This document shows positions 1-11,156 of a DNA stretch of 64,000 nucleotides, piece after piece. This DNA is from Apodospora peruviana (lineage: Eukaryota; Ascomycota; Sordariomycetes; Sordariales; Lasiosphaeriaceae), in the NCBI GenBank assembly GCA_033439685.1, contig JAUEDM010000002.1:930001-994000 (forward strand). Reading direction: 5' to 3'. Numbering within the stretch: the first letter of the stretch is position 1; every line of letters starts with the position of its first letter. The translations under genes were made by a program, and so were the position numbers. The notes below the pieces were generated by a model, which worked only from the letters and a program-made list of their open reading frames with translations, was not told the origin of the DNA and searched no databases.

Positions 1-1157
1 GTCATGTGCGACACGTGAGCGATGCGGATACACCGTCCACCTTGGATCGCTCAAGCACGCGACTGGGCGATAGCATCGCCGTTCGGCACGCCGGTGATCC
101 GGGCTCTTCGCCTGAAGGTAACGAGTCAGGTGTCGAAGATAATACCGGCGGCATCGGCAGCGAGTTCAACACCCCGTCGGCCAAGCCAAAGGCTAGGCGG
201 CCTCTCCAAAAGCAAACCCCGAAGCAAGAAACCCACTGTAACCACTGCAGTCACGCCCCGTTCAAAGACTCGTCCTCGTTACGCAAACACATCGCCGCAG
301 CTCATACTAGGCCTTTCCCCTGCGCTTTTTCGTTTGCCGGATGCACGAGCACATTTGGGTCCAAAAACGAATGGAAGCGTCATATCGCTTCGCAACATCT
401 GTGTCTAACATACTACCGTTGTTCCGCGTGCCCTCAGAGCAGCGCAGACGGCAAGGGTAACGAATTCAACCGCAAGGATCTATTTACTCAGCATCTGCGG
501 CGGATGCATGCCCCCTTTGCCATTAAGAAATCACTGACCAAGGGAGAAAGCAAACTCCAATCGGAATGGGAGGCACACGTGAAGGAGATGCAGTCGAGCT
601 GTCTCATTGTGAGAAGAAAGCCCCCACAACGGTCTGCGTGCCCCAAATCGGATTGTCAGAGCGTGTTTGAAGGACCTGGTTCTTGGGACGAGTGGACCGA
701 ACATGTGGGGAGACATATGGAGAAGGGCGAGGCAGGGAAGATGGGAGTAGACAAATGGCTGTGTGATTGGGCACTAGATGAGGGAATCATTGAAGATGAT
801 GGCGAGGGGAAGGGAGGGTTTAGGCTGGTCACTCCAGCGACGAATGGGGTGAATGGCTTCGGTGGTGCCGAGGACGGAGTTGGTGATGGTAGCTCGCTGA
901 TGGTGGTGAAGGAGGATGGCCATGGAAAGACCAGTGGGAAAACCAACGGACATTCTGTTAAGAATGGGCTTAAGGCTGTAAAGGGCGGGAATGGGAAGCC
1001 AGGCATGAGTGAGCTTGCCACTGTGAATCGGATGGATGGGCATGGACGGAAAGTGGAAGAGATGGAGGACGATGACGAGTCCCCGAGTATCGTTGTTGCG
1101 ACGACCGCACCGCTGATGGATCTGGACGATGAAATGGATGTCGACGCTGGCCTTTAA
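1..1157 (+). CDS. C2H2 zinc-finger protein, 5' end outside window
   Basis: The reading frame is open from the left edge and ends in TAA, so only the C-terminal ~384 residues are present. Four C2H2-type units are visible: CNHC...H-AAAH, CAFSFAGC...H-ASQH, CSAC...H-LRRMH (with an insertion between the pairs) and CPKSDC...H-VGRH. After the fingers come Gly/Asp-rich, low-complexity residues and an acidic tail (EEMEDDDES...DLDDEMDVDAGL). Tandem irregular C2H2 fingers suggest a nuclear DNA- or RNA-binding protein, but no specific target can be inferred. The acidic tail would fit an activation or protein-interaction region; this is inference. No intron is needed inside the visible part. The first codon shown in the frame is GTG, so the real start lies to the left. 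Confidence 0.85.
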   Translation, partial: HVRHVSDADTPSTLDRSSTRLGDSIAVRHAGDPGSSPEGNESGVEDNTGGIGSEFNTPSAKPKARRPLQKQTPKQETHCNHCSHAPFKDSSSLRKHIAAAHTRPFPCAFSFAGCTSTFGSKNEWKRHIASQHLCLTYYRCSACPQSSADGKGNEFNRKDLFTQHLRRMHAPFAIKKSLTKGESKLQSEWEAHVKEMQSSCLIVRRKPPQRSACPKSDCQSVFEGPGSWDEWTEHVGRHMEKGEAGKMGVDKWLCDWALDEGIIEDDGEGKGGFRLVTPATNGVNGFGGAEDGVGDGSSLMVVKEDGHGKTSGKTNGHSVKNGLKAVKGGNGKPGMSELATVNRMDGHGRKVEEMEDDDESPSIVVATTAPLMDLDDEMDVDAGL

Positions 1158-2824
1158 GGGATTGATAGTCGACTGGACTGAAAAGATTTGAGGCCATGGC
1201 GACTCGGCGCACTGGACAAAACCTTTTCGAGCTCGATCGAGCTCGGCCGACACTTTTGTCCCCTCAAACAGGGGTGCAAAGTAAATACCTACGTTATAAA
1301 GGGATGGAGTTATCTATGTTGGAACGGATGGCCGCGTGGTGGGCTGTGATAGAGCTAGGTTGTCGGGCACTCTCGGGGTTGGTGTGGACCGATGGACGCT
1401 TATAACGACGTATATCATGACTCTGCATTTGTTATTGTTTGGGTGTGCATTATTTATATTTCCCAGCATCGCTGGAGTTGCTTGCTGGTTCAGTTGAGAT
1501 CAGCTGCTCGTGTGGGAAAAGTTGCCGTCTTCCGATAGTATCTCCATTTATTGCGTGTGTTCCTCTCCAGAGTGGCTTTCGCGACGATTTAACTTCAACA
1601 TTTGTTTCACGAGTAACTACGTATATAAGAGTTTCAAGTGTTTATTCCTTATGATTTACCTAGCAACATGGTCTTCGTGAGTGATCGTTCTGTGATAATC
1701 TCATCGATATGCGTGCGCCGGGATCTTGTCGCGCGGATACTTGCTACTGATGATCCAGTTCACTCTCGGGCGCTCAAGAGATAAATGACAATCTCTGTGT
1801 GTTACCTAATAGGTAGATCTAGGTGCGGCGCGTGTGTACAGACCCTCGTCGGGCAACTGTTAACGCAGACATTGATTTCGGTACCTGCGCCCTAACAGTC
1901 GGAAGAAGACCGACTAGGATACCAAAGACTTCATCCCGAAACTTGGAGCGTTCAAAACCAACCTCATTGTTGGTTCCGAGCAAGTTCGGAAAAAATGGAA
2001 ATCTTGGGGTGATCACCAAACGGGATCGTGGTGTGGTGGTGGTTGGTGTTCGAGATCCAAGACTGAAGTCAGCCAATGGGCTTGGCACAAGTAACGCCAT
2101 AATGATGTCACAAGGTGCTTGTGGCCGATATGAAACTTTTCACACAACCACACAAGCCACACACCACCACAACCACAACCACAACCACCAATCGCATCTT
2201 GCCGTGATATTTGATCGAAGAAGGGTATACGCCGCAAAAGTGAACAAGATCTTGTTTCATCCTCGCACAAGCAAGGGTCACCTTTTCCTGCGCAACCAAG
2301 CGAGAGGGGAGATGGAAAAGAGGGCCCCCCTGGTCCCCTGTGACGTCGACACGGCCCTGTAACTTTTTGTTTGAGCCTTCTTTTTGTCTTTGAGACAGCC
2401 AGCCAGATGAGATTCTGGCTGTCTCGGTTGGCGACGGCGGCCCGACCCCTACCTGTCAGTCAGTCAGCTGTAGAATATGTTGGCCGACGGCGGTGAGGCC
2501 GGCCTATGACGATGCATCAATCTCACTGTCCTCTTTTTTTCCTCCCATGATTTCCTTGGACCGTGATTTGTTCCCGCGCGTGTGTGTGTGCCCAACAATG
2601 CAACCTGCCAGCCTGGCAGTCAGTCGGCCAACCTGATTTTCTGCTTTGTGTGATGTCTGCCCGGCCGGCTGTTGTGGCACATATATCTTTGCATTTCCCA
2701 TCTCAGTGGCTGTTAATGCCAACTGTTTTCTCTCATCTCCAAATTTCTTCATCAGTAGTACTACCTGAGTGTCGTATCAAAGCTGTGTTGGTCCACGACC
2801 TGAACCTCGTAAAAAGTCGCCAAA
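1158..2824. other. intergenic region
   Basis: Presumed 3' flank of the zinc-finger gene and promoter of the MARVEL gene. It holds a CCA/CAA-rich simple stretch near 2140-2195 and pyrimidine-rich DNA before 2825. A 179-codon open frame at 1823-2362 has no recognisable domain. No RNA gene seen. Confidence 0.5.
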
Positions 2825-3388
2825 ATGATCCTCGCAGACATCTTCTCCATGATCCTCCGGCTGGCGGAGCTGGCGTTCGCCGCCATCGTCGCCGGGCTGA
2901 CGGGCAAGTACCTCCACGCGACCGAGGGCACGTCGGCGTGGGACAACGGCCGGTTTATTTATACCGAGGTCGTGGCGGGTCTTTCGATTTTGTTGGCTAT
3001 CATCTGGCTCTTCCCCTTCAGCGGCTCCTTCATCCACTGGCCGGCCGATTTTATTATTTCCGTCATGTGGTTCGTCGCCTTTGGGCTGATGGTCAACTGG
3101 CTCAACGGCGCCTGCGGCTACGTCTTTGACTGGAACGGCGTCGCGCTGAGCGGACGTGGGCAAACCTGCGGCGAGTGGAAGGCCGATATTGCGTTTGCCT
3201 TTTTGAGTGCTATCTGCTGGCTCGTTAGTGCCTTACTTGGGTATGTATTCCCTCTAATGATATTATAGGAGTTGGAGTTGCTGACTACACATAATAGCAT
3301 CTACTGGGTTCGCCGCCATACTGCGCCGGCGCATGCGCCCGCCACCGGAACTTATCACCGCCGCCGCTGGTATCGCTCGCGCGTCTAA
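2825..3388 (+). CDS. MARVEL-type four-helix integral membrane protein
   Basis: Two exons, 2825-3240 and 3298-3388, joined across a 57-nt GTATGT...AATAG intron, give 168 residues. Four hydrophobic segments are visible at about residues 8-25, 48-66, 75-98 and 118-142, with a conserved Cys pair in the third loop (NGACGYVF...GQTCGEWKAD), the usual pattern of small fungal MARVEL proteins. The C-terminus after splicing is His/Arg-rich (RRH...YHRRRWYRSRV), expected to face the cytosol. MARVEL proteins work in membrane microdomains and vesicle traffic; the exact role here is unknown. The ATG follows an AAA context (CCAAA-ATG), and no earlier in-frame ATG yields a better membrane topology. Without splicing the frame would end after a few more codons and lose the basic tail. 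Confidence 0.82.
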
Positions 3389-5293
3389 AGGCAACGGCTA
3401 GAGACCATCGACTTGGGAATGCTACAGATGACTTCGGAGAACTCTCAACCGTCTCTCTTCTAAAGCACCCCGACAAAGCCTCGCAGCATTGACGCTTGCA
3501 TTTACCCTACGACCATGATACCCCTTTTCTCACGATTTTCTATTTAATATGTATTTAGTTTAATGTTTCTCCGCGGTGGTTAATTGAGACATGTTGAAAT
3601 TGCTCTTGACGTGTGTACGTGTTTCTCGAATCAGTGTCTCTCGACGACCGAATGAATGACCGTAGCCTGGCGCTCTGCTCTTTTCAGCCGATTTTGAAGG
3701 TCAAATCTATAAAATCACCGGGAATCACTTTGGTTCTCCAATCTGTCTACTCAAGTGATTCATTTAATCAGGCTCGTTAAAGACTAACCTACCTAGCAAT
3801 GTGGTGATGATGTGCATGTTTCGTTCAAGCTCGTGATATCTCGAGAACATTCTACCAAGCCCGACCGCTTCGGCGAACGAACCTGTCGTGTAGCTGAATT
3901 TCTTGGCAAGCCAAATCCGCCCCTAACACAGCATGGGGAAATTCCGAAACAGATGTGCGAATAGCAAAAATTCAGAGTGCAGAAAGTCGAATTGCCTACC
4001 CGTGCCCGGGCAAAGCCAGTCGATCGATGAACCGATGACGTTGAAGCTCCCTGATTTCTTGGCAGAATAGTGTGGGGTAATAAGCGGCGGATCGCAGGGT
4101 CGTCTGCAATGACGCCACAACCGCCGATCCAGCCACACTGCTACGCAATGCCCATTCCAATTTCCATCCACATGATGCGGGCAAGGAAAGAGCGAATTCA
4201 CCAGCCACACCGCTGAACGGCACCTCCGTCCCATCTTTCCCCATGTGGGTTGGGTTTTACGGGGTATTCGTATCCATACTGGAACTGACAAAGGACAACA
4301 GCCCTGTGAGTACCCGCTACTGCCAAACCTCAAAGCTTGGTTTTACGGATAGGTTATCCACAGTAATCAAGCTCAGCAAGGAAGTGAACCAAGTCCAGAC
4401 CGAGCTCTCAGCTGACCCGAGTATTAGGGACGTCATTCCTTCGGGGGCTAGCATGAAATTCACCGATCAGATGGCGACTTGGGAAAGAGCCTCCTTGGAA
4501 AGAACCCGTGTTGTGTGAAACGTCACAGCCACAGTGATCCTCTTTTCCTGCAGGTACATCTTTAAGCCGAGAAAGGGCTGCTGGAATGACGTTGCACGTG
4601 GAGGTCGGGTCGGCAAGGTGGATCCGAAGGGACCCTGATTAACCTCTGATCACCACCTACGACCACTCGGAACTCTTCTTGTGGAGAAGCTTCGTCTTTT
4701 GCTTGGCCCCGTGTTCGAGCCTGCCTTGAAAATCCTGCCAGGTTTGGACAAGGCCAGGCGACGCGGGCAGGAAGGTTTAGTGGCGGGTGGCCTGGAGAAG
4801 AAGACTTGGAGCGGGCTCTGGGCGGGCACTTGGCGGCGCTGTTTGCAGGTTTGCAGCATCGGCCCTTTCAGGGCAAAGGCGCCTTTCATTTACAGCTACG
4901 GTGAACCGCTTTGAATATACACACTATGACGACAATGAGGTAAGAGGCCCTTTCCATCTCAGCCCACCGTGCGCGTCACAGTGGATGTGCGCAATGTCCC
5001 ATCGGTTGGCCCTTTCATCTAGGACCAGCCGATTGGTACCTACCATGCATCGAGATGGGTGTGCGGCTGGTGACTGAGGTTGTGATGAGGTTATGTCAAC
5101 ACCTGGCAGTGACGCCATGGGGGAGGAGAGCTCTCTCGAAGAAGGATATAAGGACTGCTTCCCACCCTCCCGGCTAGTCTTTTCTTCCTTCATCATCACA
5201 AAGCAAACAAAGCACAACACTCTTCACTACCAAGAACAAACAAGCACTTCAAACTCCTACACCCTAACAACAACACAAAACCAACCACCCAAC
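3389..5293. other. intergenic region (promoter of the repeat protein gene at its right end)
   Basis: About 1.9 kb with only short open frames that overlap on both strands and show no domain. The right end contains a TATA-like box and a CT/CA-rich leader before the ATG at 5294. Confidence 0.5.
5147..5152 (+). promoter_or_regulatory. TATA-like box of the LEA-like repeat gene
   Basis: TATAAG lies ~145 nt before the ATG and is followed by a pyrimidine-rich tract and then an A/C-rich leader, the usual fungal core-promoter layout for a strongly expressed gene. The start of transcription is not proven. Confidence 0.4.
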
Positions 5294-6442
5294 ATGTCGA
5301 ACATCATCAACAAGGTCAAGGACGCCATCTCCAGCGACAAGCACTCCAGCTCGCACTCGGCTCCTGAAGGCACCGCTGGCCCCCACAACTCTCGCGTTGC
5401 CAACGCCGCCGATCCCCGTGTCGACTCTGACATGGACCGCTCCCGCAACACTGGCCTCCGCACCGCCGGCCACGGCGAGTACGGCAGCAGTGGTATCGGC
5501 AACACACATGGCAGCAGCAGCAACACCTACGGCTCCAGCACCGGCAACACATTCGGTAGCTCCGGTACGACCGAAGGCTCCCACGGCCCCCACAACTCTC
5601 GTCTGGCCAACGCAGCTGATCCCCGTGTCGACTCCGACCGTGACGGCAGCAACACTATGGGACGCAACACTGGCGGCTACGGCAGCCACACCACCACCGG
5701 CGGCCTCGGTGGCCACTCCACAGGAAACACATTCGGCAGCTCCGGCACAACTGAGGGCTCCCACGGCCCGCACAACTCCAAGATTGCGAACGCTATGGAT
5801 CCCCGCATCGACTCGGACCGTGACGGCAGCAATACCATGGGAGGCACCGGTGGCGGCCTAGGCAGCACCGGCAACAACTGGGGCAGCTCCAACACTCACC
5901 ACACCCATAACACCCACAGCGGTGGAATCGGCTCCGGCACCACCGGAATGACCGGCACCCACGGTGCTTCCACCGGTACCCACGGCCCGCACGGCTCGCG
6001 CATGGCCAACGCCGCGGATCCCCGCGTCGACTCTGACCGTGACGGCCGTGCCGGTATCGGCCACTCTGCCCCGGGACCCGCGCACAACACTGCTGGCCCA
6101 CACAAGAGCGACATGCTCAACAAGGTCGACCCGCGTGTCGATTCCGACCTCGATGGCAGCAAGACCATGGGAGGTAACAAGACTTACCAGTAAGTAAGTA
6201 TGCAGCACAGTTGCGATTTTCCGGTCAATCGAACACGATAGCTAACTGAAGACTTCAAAAATAGATCTGGATCTTCTGGAATGATGAGCCACCACCGCGA
6301 CCCCACAGACGCTGCTCAGGCTCCTCCGTCAGTTCTTAGGGAACACATTGGCGACCCGGTGATCGAGCATGATCACAAGCACCACAACCGGGAGAGGAGG
6401 AACAGTGTCAAGACCTCCCAGGAGACTTTCAGCGGTATTTAA
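5294..6442 (+). CDS. hydrophilic repeat protein with five GPHxS-DPRVDSD repeats (LEA-like)
   Basis: Exons 5294-6189 and 6265-6442 join across a 75-nt GTAAGT...AATAG intron to give 357 residues. The protein is Gly/Ser/Thr/His/Asn/Asp-rich with no signal peptide and no membrane segment. Five copies of a motif GPH-[NKG]-S-x3-N-x2-DPR-[VI]-DSD occur near residues 29, 98, 158, 231 and 268. Residues 83-142 and 143-202 form a near-exact 60-residue tandem duplication (both begin TGNTFGSSGTTEGSHGPHNS). The C-terminal exon adds a His-rich acidic/basic tail (GDPVIEHDHKHHNRERRN). Similar fungal proteins are often loosely labelled 'cell surface' or stress proteins, but the composition fits a disordered hydrophilin. 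Function unproven. The GTAAGT donor overlaps an in-frame TAA, so an unspliced message would end at 6193. Confidence 0.8.
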
Positions 6443-6945
6443 AGGGCCGGTCGAGTGTGAACGAATGAGTGTATGAATGGTTATGAACACACATTTTTCA
6501 CTTTTCCTTATGTTTGTTTTCGGTACATCTCATCTGTACCTGTACGATTAGAGAGCAAATACCACCTTTCCTAGCTTTACCTCAAATCACGGTTGCTTCT
6601 GCGGACGCGGTTGCATAGCCCCTATTTCGTTATGAGCAAATAGCAATCAATCCTCACAAAAAGACTAGTTTGCCATACTTTTACCGAGTCTTCATAATTG
6701 TTGCGCCAGGTGTGGATTGAACGCAAAACTTATTGATAAACTGACATGTGGATGTCGAGGCTACACAAACAAGCCGAGTCCACAGACCGACTGACTCGTA
6801 AAACATCAACGCTTATCAACAACTCCATATACTTGAGTCCACTAGCAGCCCACACGAACACTCTATATACTCGTAGACCCATTAGAATTCCCAACAATGA
6901 ACGAGCAGCAGCCAGCTACGGCGAGTGTCCACACTTGCAATAGAA
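6443..6945. other. intergenic region, 5' flank of tRNA-Asp
   Basis: 3' flank of the repeat-protein gene. The last ~32 bases carry an element that recurs in front of the second tRNA-Asp at 27.5 kb. Confidence 0.5.
6915..6940 (+). promoter_or_regulatory. conserved palindromic element upstream of tRNA-Asp, copy 1
   Basis: A 26-nt stretch starting GCTACGGC and ending ACACTTGCAA matches the flank of the second tRNA-Asp with one mismatch. Its core is an inverted repeat, [CG]-AGTGT-CC-ACACT-TG (one arm mismatch in this copy). It ends 5 nt before the mature tRNA. It may be an external pol III promoter element or simply a relic of gene duplication. Confidence 0.5.
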
Positions 6946-7046
6946 TCTTCCGTAGTATAGTGGTCAGTATATGAGCTTGTCAAAACCGCCCCCTTAGGGC
7001 CCGACTGTCATCGCTCGGGACCCGGGTTCAATTCCCGGCGGGAGAG
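6946..7046 (+). tRNA. tRNA-Asp (GTC) with 29-nt intron
   Basis: The full cloverleaf folds by eye: acceptor stem TCTTCCG/CGGGAGA with one G-U pair, D arm, anticodon stem TGAGC/GCTCG, T arm CCGGG-TTCAATT-CCCGG, 4-nt variable loop. The anticodon GTC is at 6979-6981. A 29-nt intron (6983-7011) sits at the canonical 37/38 site. All known yeast Asp identity elements are present: G34-U35-C36, C38, G10-U25 and discriminator G73. A T-run at 7080-7085 is the likely pol III stop. B box GGTTCAATTCC is intact. Confidence 0.95.
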
Positions 7047-9388
7047 AGAAACTATACAACACAGTAGTTGCTGTTCTTCTTTTTTACTTGCCAGTAAGCA
7101 GATTCTACAGTATATGATAATGAAATATAGTGTTTGGTATTGTACGCAACATTGGCTGCTCTTTTGCTTGCCTGGCACACCCTGTTCTGATATGTACCTG
7201 GTCTTATGGTTATGACGACCTCATGATATACATTTCCCTAGGTTTTATATAACACATCCTGCGATTCACCCTCTTTCTCGTAAACGGAGATGGATCAAGC
7301 TCATGGTTAGATCATGTGTCTCCTCTCTGGAAATCCCGCCGCATCATTGTACTGAGCTGTTTAAAGCTGTGCTATTTAGTCAGGTGCGTCTCGATACCTA
7401 CAACCTGGTAAGTGTGCAACGTGGTTGATATTAACACTTGATATGCGTCAATGTATGTACAAGCAGGCCATTAGCAGTAATGGTCTGTCCTTTTGTCTCT
7501 GACTTGTTGCGTACATCCAAGAAACTACTCTTTCATGACCTCGACTGATTCGGACTTCTACCTCGGATACGGAGCTGGTCTCGGGGCCCCATGTATCAAT
7601 GCACACATACACACACACACATGTAGACAGACAGACAGACCTGCTGCGCTGCAAACATGACTGCTTCATGCACCGAGTACTACAGAGTACCAAACAAGAG
7701 ATGTCGGATATAACAGGGAAATAGAGGTGTGGATATCGGTATCTTGGACGCGGAGGCGGAGAGAATGCGAAGATCCGATCCGAGATAGACGGCCCGAGCC
7801 CTCCCCCTTTGATATCCGGGGGTATATGGAATGCTAAGTTAGTAGTAAGCGGGTTTGAGACGCGATCTGCTTCCCAGAACGAGACATTAATGGCAGGGTT
7901 GGCTACAAAACATAACGACAAGAAGAAAGCCACTCAGCAATGCGATGCAACCAACATGAGGTAGACCTATCTATCCGTAAGCAGGTATTGTTTCCAGATG
8001 GAGAGTCACTGCGGATGGAATCACCAACCGCAACCAAACTATCGAATCATGCTCGGACAGACACGACATTAATATGGGGACAAACTTGGGTCAAAGAGAA
8101 CCCTCCCACGGTAGGCAACACTGAGCTTTGCCTGTTCCCAGCCCAGCCTCTGATGATTCGCAATCTTTAACATAAGCATACCGGCGTGTCGGACACGGCA
8201 AGGAACTCAACAACGTTCGTGTTATGGTGGCTGCAAGCTAATTACCACAGGGCTGAAGAATGGGAACGAACGAACTGCACGACCTTCGTTCTAGCGCCCC
8301 CAGCCTTTGTTTTAGCGCGAGCAGCCCGCCCCGAGCGAGTCGAGACGTGCAGGCCCGGAAGCCAGGGGGTATGCTTCCCCGGCGGCAAGCAGACCGAACC
8401 GGTCAACCGGCCTCCATTCTCCCAAAGTCTGCGTCTGCAGACTGCTGCTGCAGCACATGCATCTGCAACCGGCCGCTCACAACCACTCGCGGTTCGATTC
8501 CGAGTTTCTTTCGACAGCCTGCACATGTGTGTGTGGGAAATGTTTATGTTGGTGGCTTTTTGAAGCAGGTGTGCGTCTGTGTGTTCCTATGTAGGACTGT
8601 ACTGAGGTATATGAAGTTGGTTGGACGGCTTCTATTCACTAGGTATGGCACAGTTGATACCATCTTTCCTGTTCTGCAGTTGGATTTTTCAATGGTCGAA
8701 TGGAACAACCGCAGCCGGACGGACGGCAGGCTCGGTAAGGATCCTCATTGGATACCGCTTATTGATTGTGTGATTTGCGACGACAAGCGCCGCTCCGACG
8801 ACACTCAGGCCTTTTTTGATATGGACTTAGAAATGGCACAATGTGTATTCTGCGTTTAGTATTTCCCCATGTCGACGGTGACTTCAATGATACTTGGGTA
8901 CATGAATACAATGCCATGATGATCTGTTTGAGAGATGGGCGGCCGCATATACGGATATGCGGGCACATTTATCCACCCAACGTCCATTCATGGGACGACA
9001 ACGTCTACATTTCCCATGTCCGTACCTAGGCAGACCGGTGAAGCGTCATCATGGTACCATGTTTTTTCACCTGCATTACCAAGCAGGTCTGTTGGTTGTG
9101 CCCCCGGCTGCTCCCTGCAGATGATCTCTGATAACTACCTTGCTTTTCTTTTATCATAGAACATGCGGCCGGCCGCGAGATGTGCGTCGACAGGGTAGAC
9201 GGCGGATTTAGAAACAAGAGAGGAACTGTCGTTGTAACAGGCCGGTGGTCGACCCTTGACCGGGCATACATGTACTGCGCAGAGGTAAATCAGCCAGACT
9301 ATGTAAAAGTTATCGTTCGTTCATATTGGATGGATAAGATGAACACAGACACGAACAGGCCAGCAAATCCCCAACACTTAATCTCAAT
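7047..9388. other. intergenic region with a short microsatellite
   Basis: About 2.3 kb between tRNA-Asp and the 3' end of the CSA gene. Open frames here overlap in many phases and show no domains. It contains the AC/GACA repeat listed separately. A single B-box-like match near 8491 does not fold into a tRNA. Confidence 0.5.
7604..7640. repeat. compound AC / GACA microsatellite
   Basis: An (AC)n run at about 7604-7621 is followed by (GACA)n at about 7626-7640. Simple-sequence repeat with no coding context. Confidence 0.7.
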
Positions 9389-11156
9389 TTAATTGAACGT
9401 AACCTGCCGGCCCATCAAGCTCTTGAACGCGTCATCGAGAGCTTTTCGCTTCTTGGTGCGAACCTCAGCCGCCTCCTGGGTACTATTATCTTCGTCCTCT
9501 TCATCCAGGCCCTCGAGCCGAGGCATCCAGGCCCGGATTTGCCCATCCAGATGGCCGCTGTAAATGCCACCGGCGGCGTTTCTACCGCCCATAACATGCC
9601 CGCTTGAGCTACCACCTCCACCGGCTCCTTTCCAGACAACTGTGTTCGCGTTAGAGTCTGTGTTAGTGAATTGTGATATATACTCATGAATATAGCAGCG
9701 CTAATAACAAATAACTCACCACTGGTTAACCGATTCTTAACCGCCCTCTCACCCCCTGCTCTCCCCGTCCTCAAGGCAGCCATGCCCGGCCCCATGCCCC
9801 TTAACCGGGAAACAATATCACCCTCATGCAGGTCCATAACAAGTATCTCGGTCTCGTTCGGGAAGAAAAGCAGTTCCTTCTTCGCCCGCGTCAGGCCCAG
9901 CGGGGACACAAACATACTGCTCCCCAGACTACCAATGTGACTATTGCGGATGGTCGGCCCGAAGTTGGCCAGAGTGTTGGCGCCGGTAGCAGCATCCCAC
10001 ACCCTAATCTTGCGATCATGTCCAGCGGACACAATATACGCCCCATCGTCCGTCCAGGTGAGCCCGTTGACAGGACCATTATGCGCCCGGGCGGACTGGC
10101 GGACGCCCCTGGACTGGAGGAGGCTTTCGGCAGTCCCAGCCGGCGGCGCCCGACCGGGGTGCAGGATCCCCAGGCTGTCTTCCATATCTAATAGACCTAC
10201 CAGCCCATTGGACCTGCGCACGTCCCAAATACGCACGGCGCCGTCGACGGCGCCGCTCGCGAGGACATGTTCGTGCACCGGCGACCAGGCCACGGCAAGG
10301 GTGGCGCCGGCGGACCCGCCGATCTGGCCGGGCGAGATGAGCGACTGGACGGCGGCGGCGGAGCGGAGGTCCACGAGCCGGACGGCCGGGTGCTGGGTCC
10401 CGCAGGCGACGAGGAGATGCGAGGCGATGGGCGAGACGGCGTGAGTATAGACTTTTGCGCCGAGGTCGAAGGAGCCGGAAACCCGGGCGGTGGCGGTTGA
10501 CCAGAGCTTGAGGGTCTGATCGTACGAGCAGGACAGAAATGCGTCGCTGTCGAAGGGGTAGAAGGAGAGGTGGGTGATGCCGAAGCGGTGGCCGGCGCCT
10601 GGCGGGGGTTTGGGGGTGGTGTAGCTAGTACTGCCGCCTCCCAGTCTCCGGTTGGCGGTGGTGTTGGGAGAAGAAGCGGGCTGCTCGGCACGGGAGATGG
10701 TAGCCACGGGCCGGTATGTGTGTGGTGGCGTGGGGTTGGAGCACTGCTCGAGATCCCAGATCTTGATGGTGGCGTCTATGCCGCCGGAAATAAGTCTATT
10801 CAATAAGTGTCAGCTTTCAGCTTTCAGTATTATTCCAAAGTATTATTACAATAATGGTTGTGATTGTGAACTTGCATTCTGCCGTCAAACCGCTCCAGAG
10901 CGAGGACATTCACGCCCGCTTGGTGTGCCCAAATAGAAGTGCTGCTTGAACTGTCAGTGCCACCGCCAGCCTCGCTTTGGCTTGACCCCGGCGCTGCTGC
11001 CGAGCTGCTTCCGGCGACGGCGACAGGGCGTTCCCCGCCATCGAAGCGGAACCGTGGGGCCGGGCGGAACGAGCTCAGCAGCTTGGTTGTCTCAAGCCGG
11101 GCAAAGACGTTGGGCGAGATGTTGCCCGTCGACTGCTCAAACAGGAGCTGATTCAT
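9389..11156 (-). CDS. CSA/ERCC8-type WD40 repeat protein (transcription-coupled repair)
   Basis: Three exons (11156-10876, 10795-9720, 9639-9389) give 535 residues. WD40 repeats follow the CSA order: ALERFDGRILISGG-DATIKIWDL, LSFYPFDSDAFLSCSYDQTLKLW, VYTHAVSP...LVACGT...VRLVDLRS, AVAWSP..HVLASGAVDGAVRIWDVRR, AHNGPVNGLTWTDDGAYIVSAGHDRKIRVWDAATGANTLANFG, and a last blade IYSGHLDGQIRAWMPRLEGL-DEEDED. This matches human CSA and yeast Rad28 closely. CSA is the substrate receptor of a Cul4-DDB1 ubiquitin ligase acting at stalled RNA polymerase II. Intron 1 is GC-AG with a perfect GCAAGT donor; only this splice keeps the frame (…RI-LISGG). Intron 2 (9640-9719) is GTGAGT...ACACAG. The C-terminus is Lys-rich then GRQVTFN. 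It is divergent from the gene at 11607. Confidence 0.92.

Noticed and set aside
1823..2362. 179-codon plus-strand frame between two genes
   Set aside because: No domain, runs through a CCA-rich simple repeat, overlapped by other frames, poor start context.
4243..4518. 91-codon plus frame in the 3.4-5.3 kb intergenic region
   Set aside because: No domain, no splice partner, overlapped by antisense frames of similar length.
7448..7933. 161-codon minus-strand frame
   Set aside because: Runs through the AC/GACA microsatellite (CVCVYVC) and shows no domain.
8491..8501. GGTTCGATTCC, a perfect tRNA B-box match
   Set aside because: The flanking bases do not form a T stem, and no A box, anticodon arm or acceptor stem can be placed around it.
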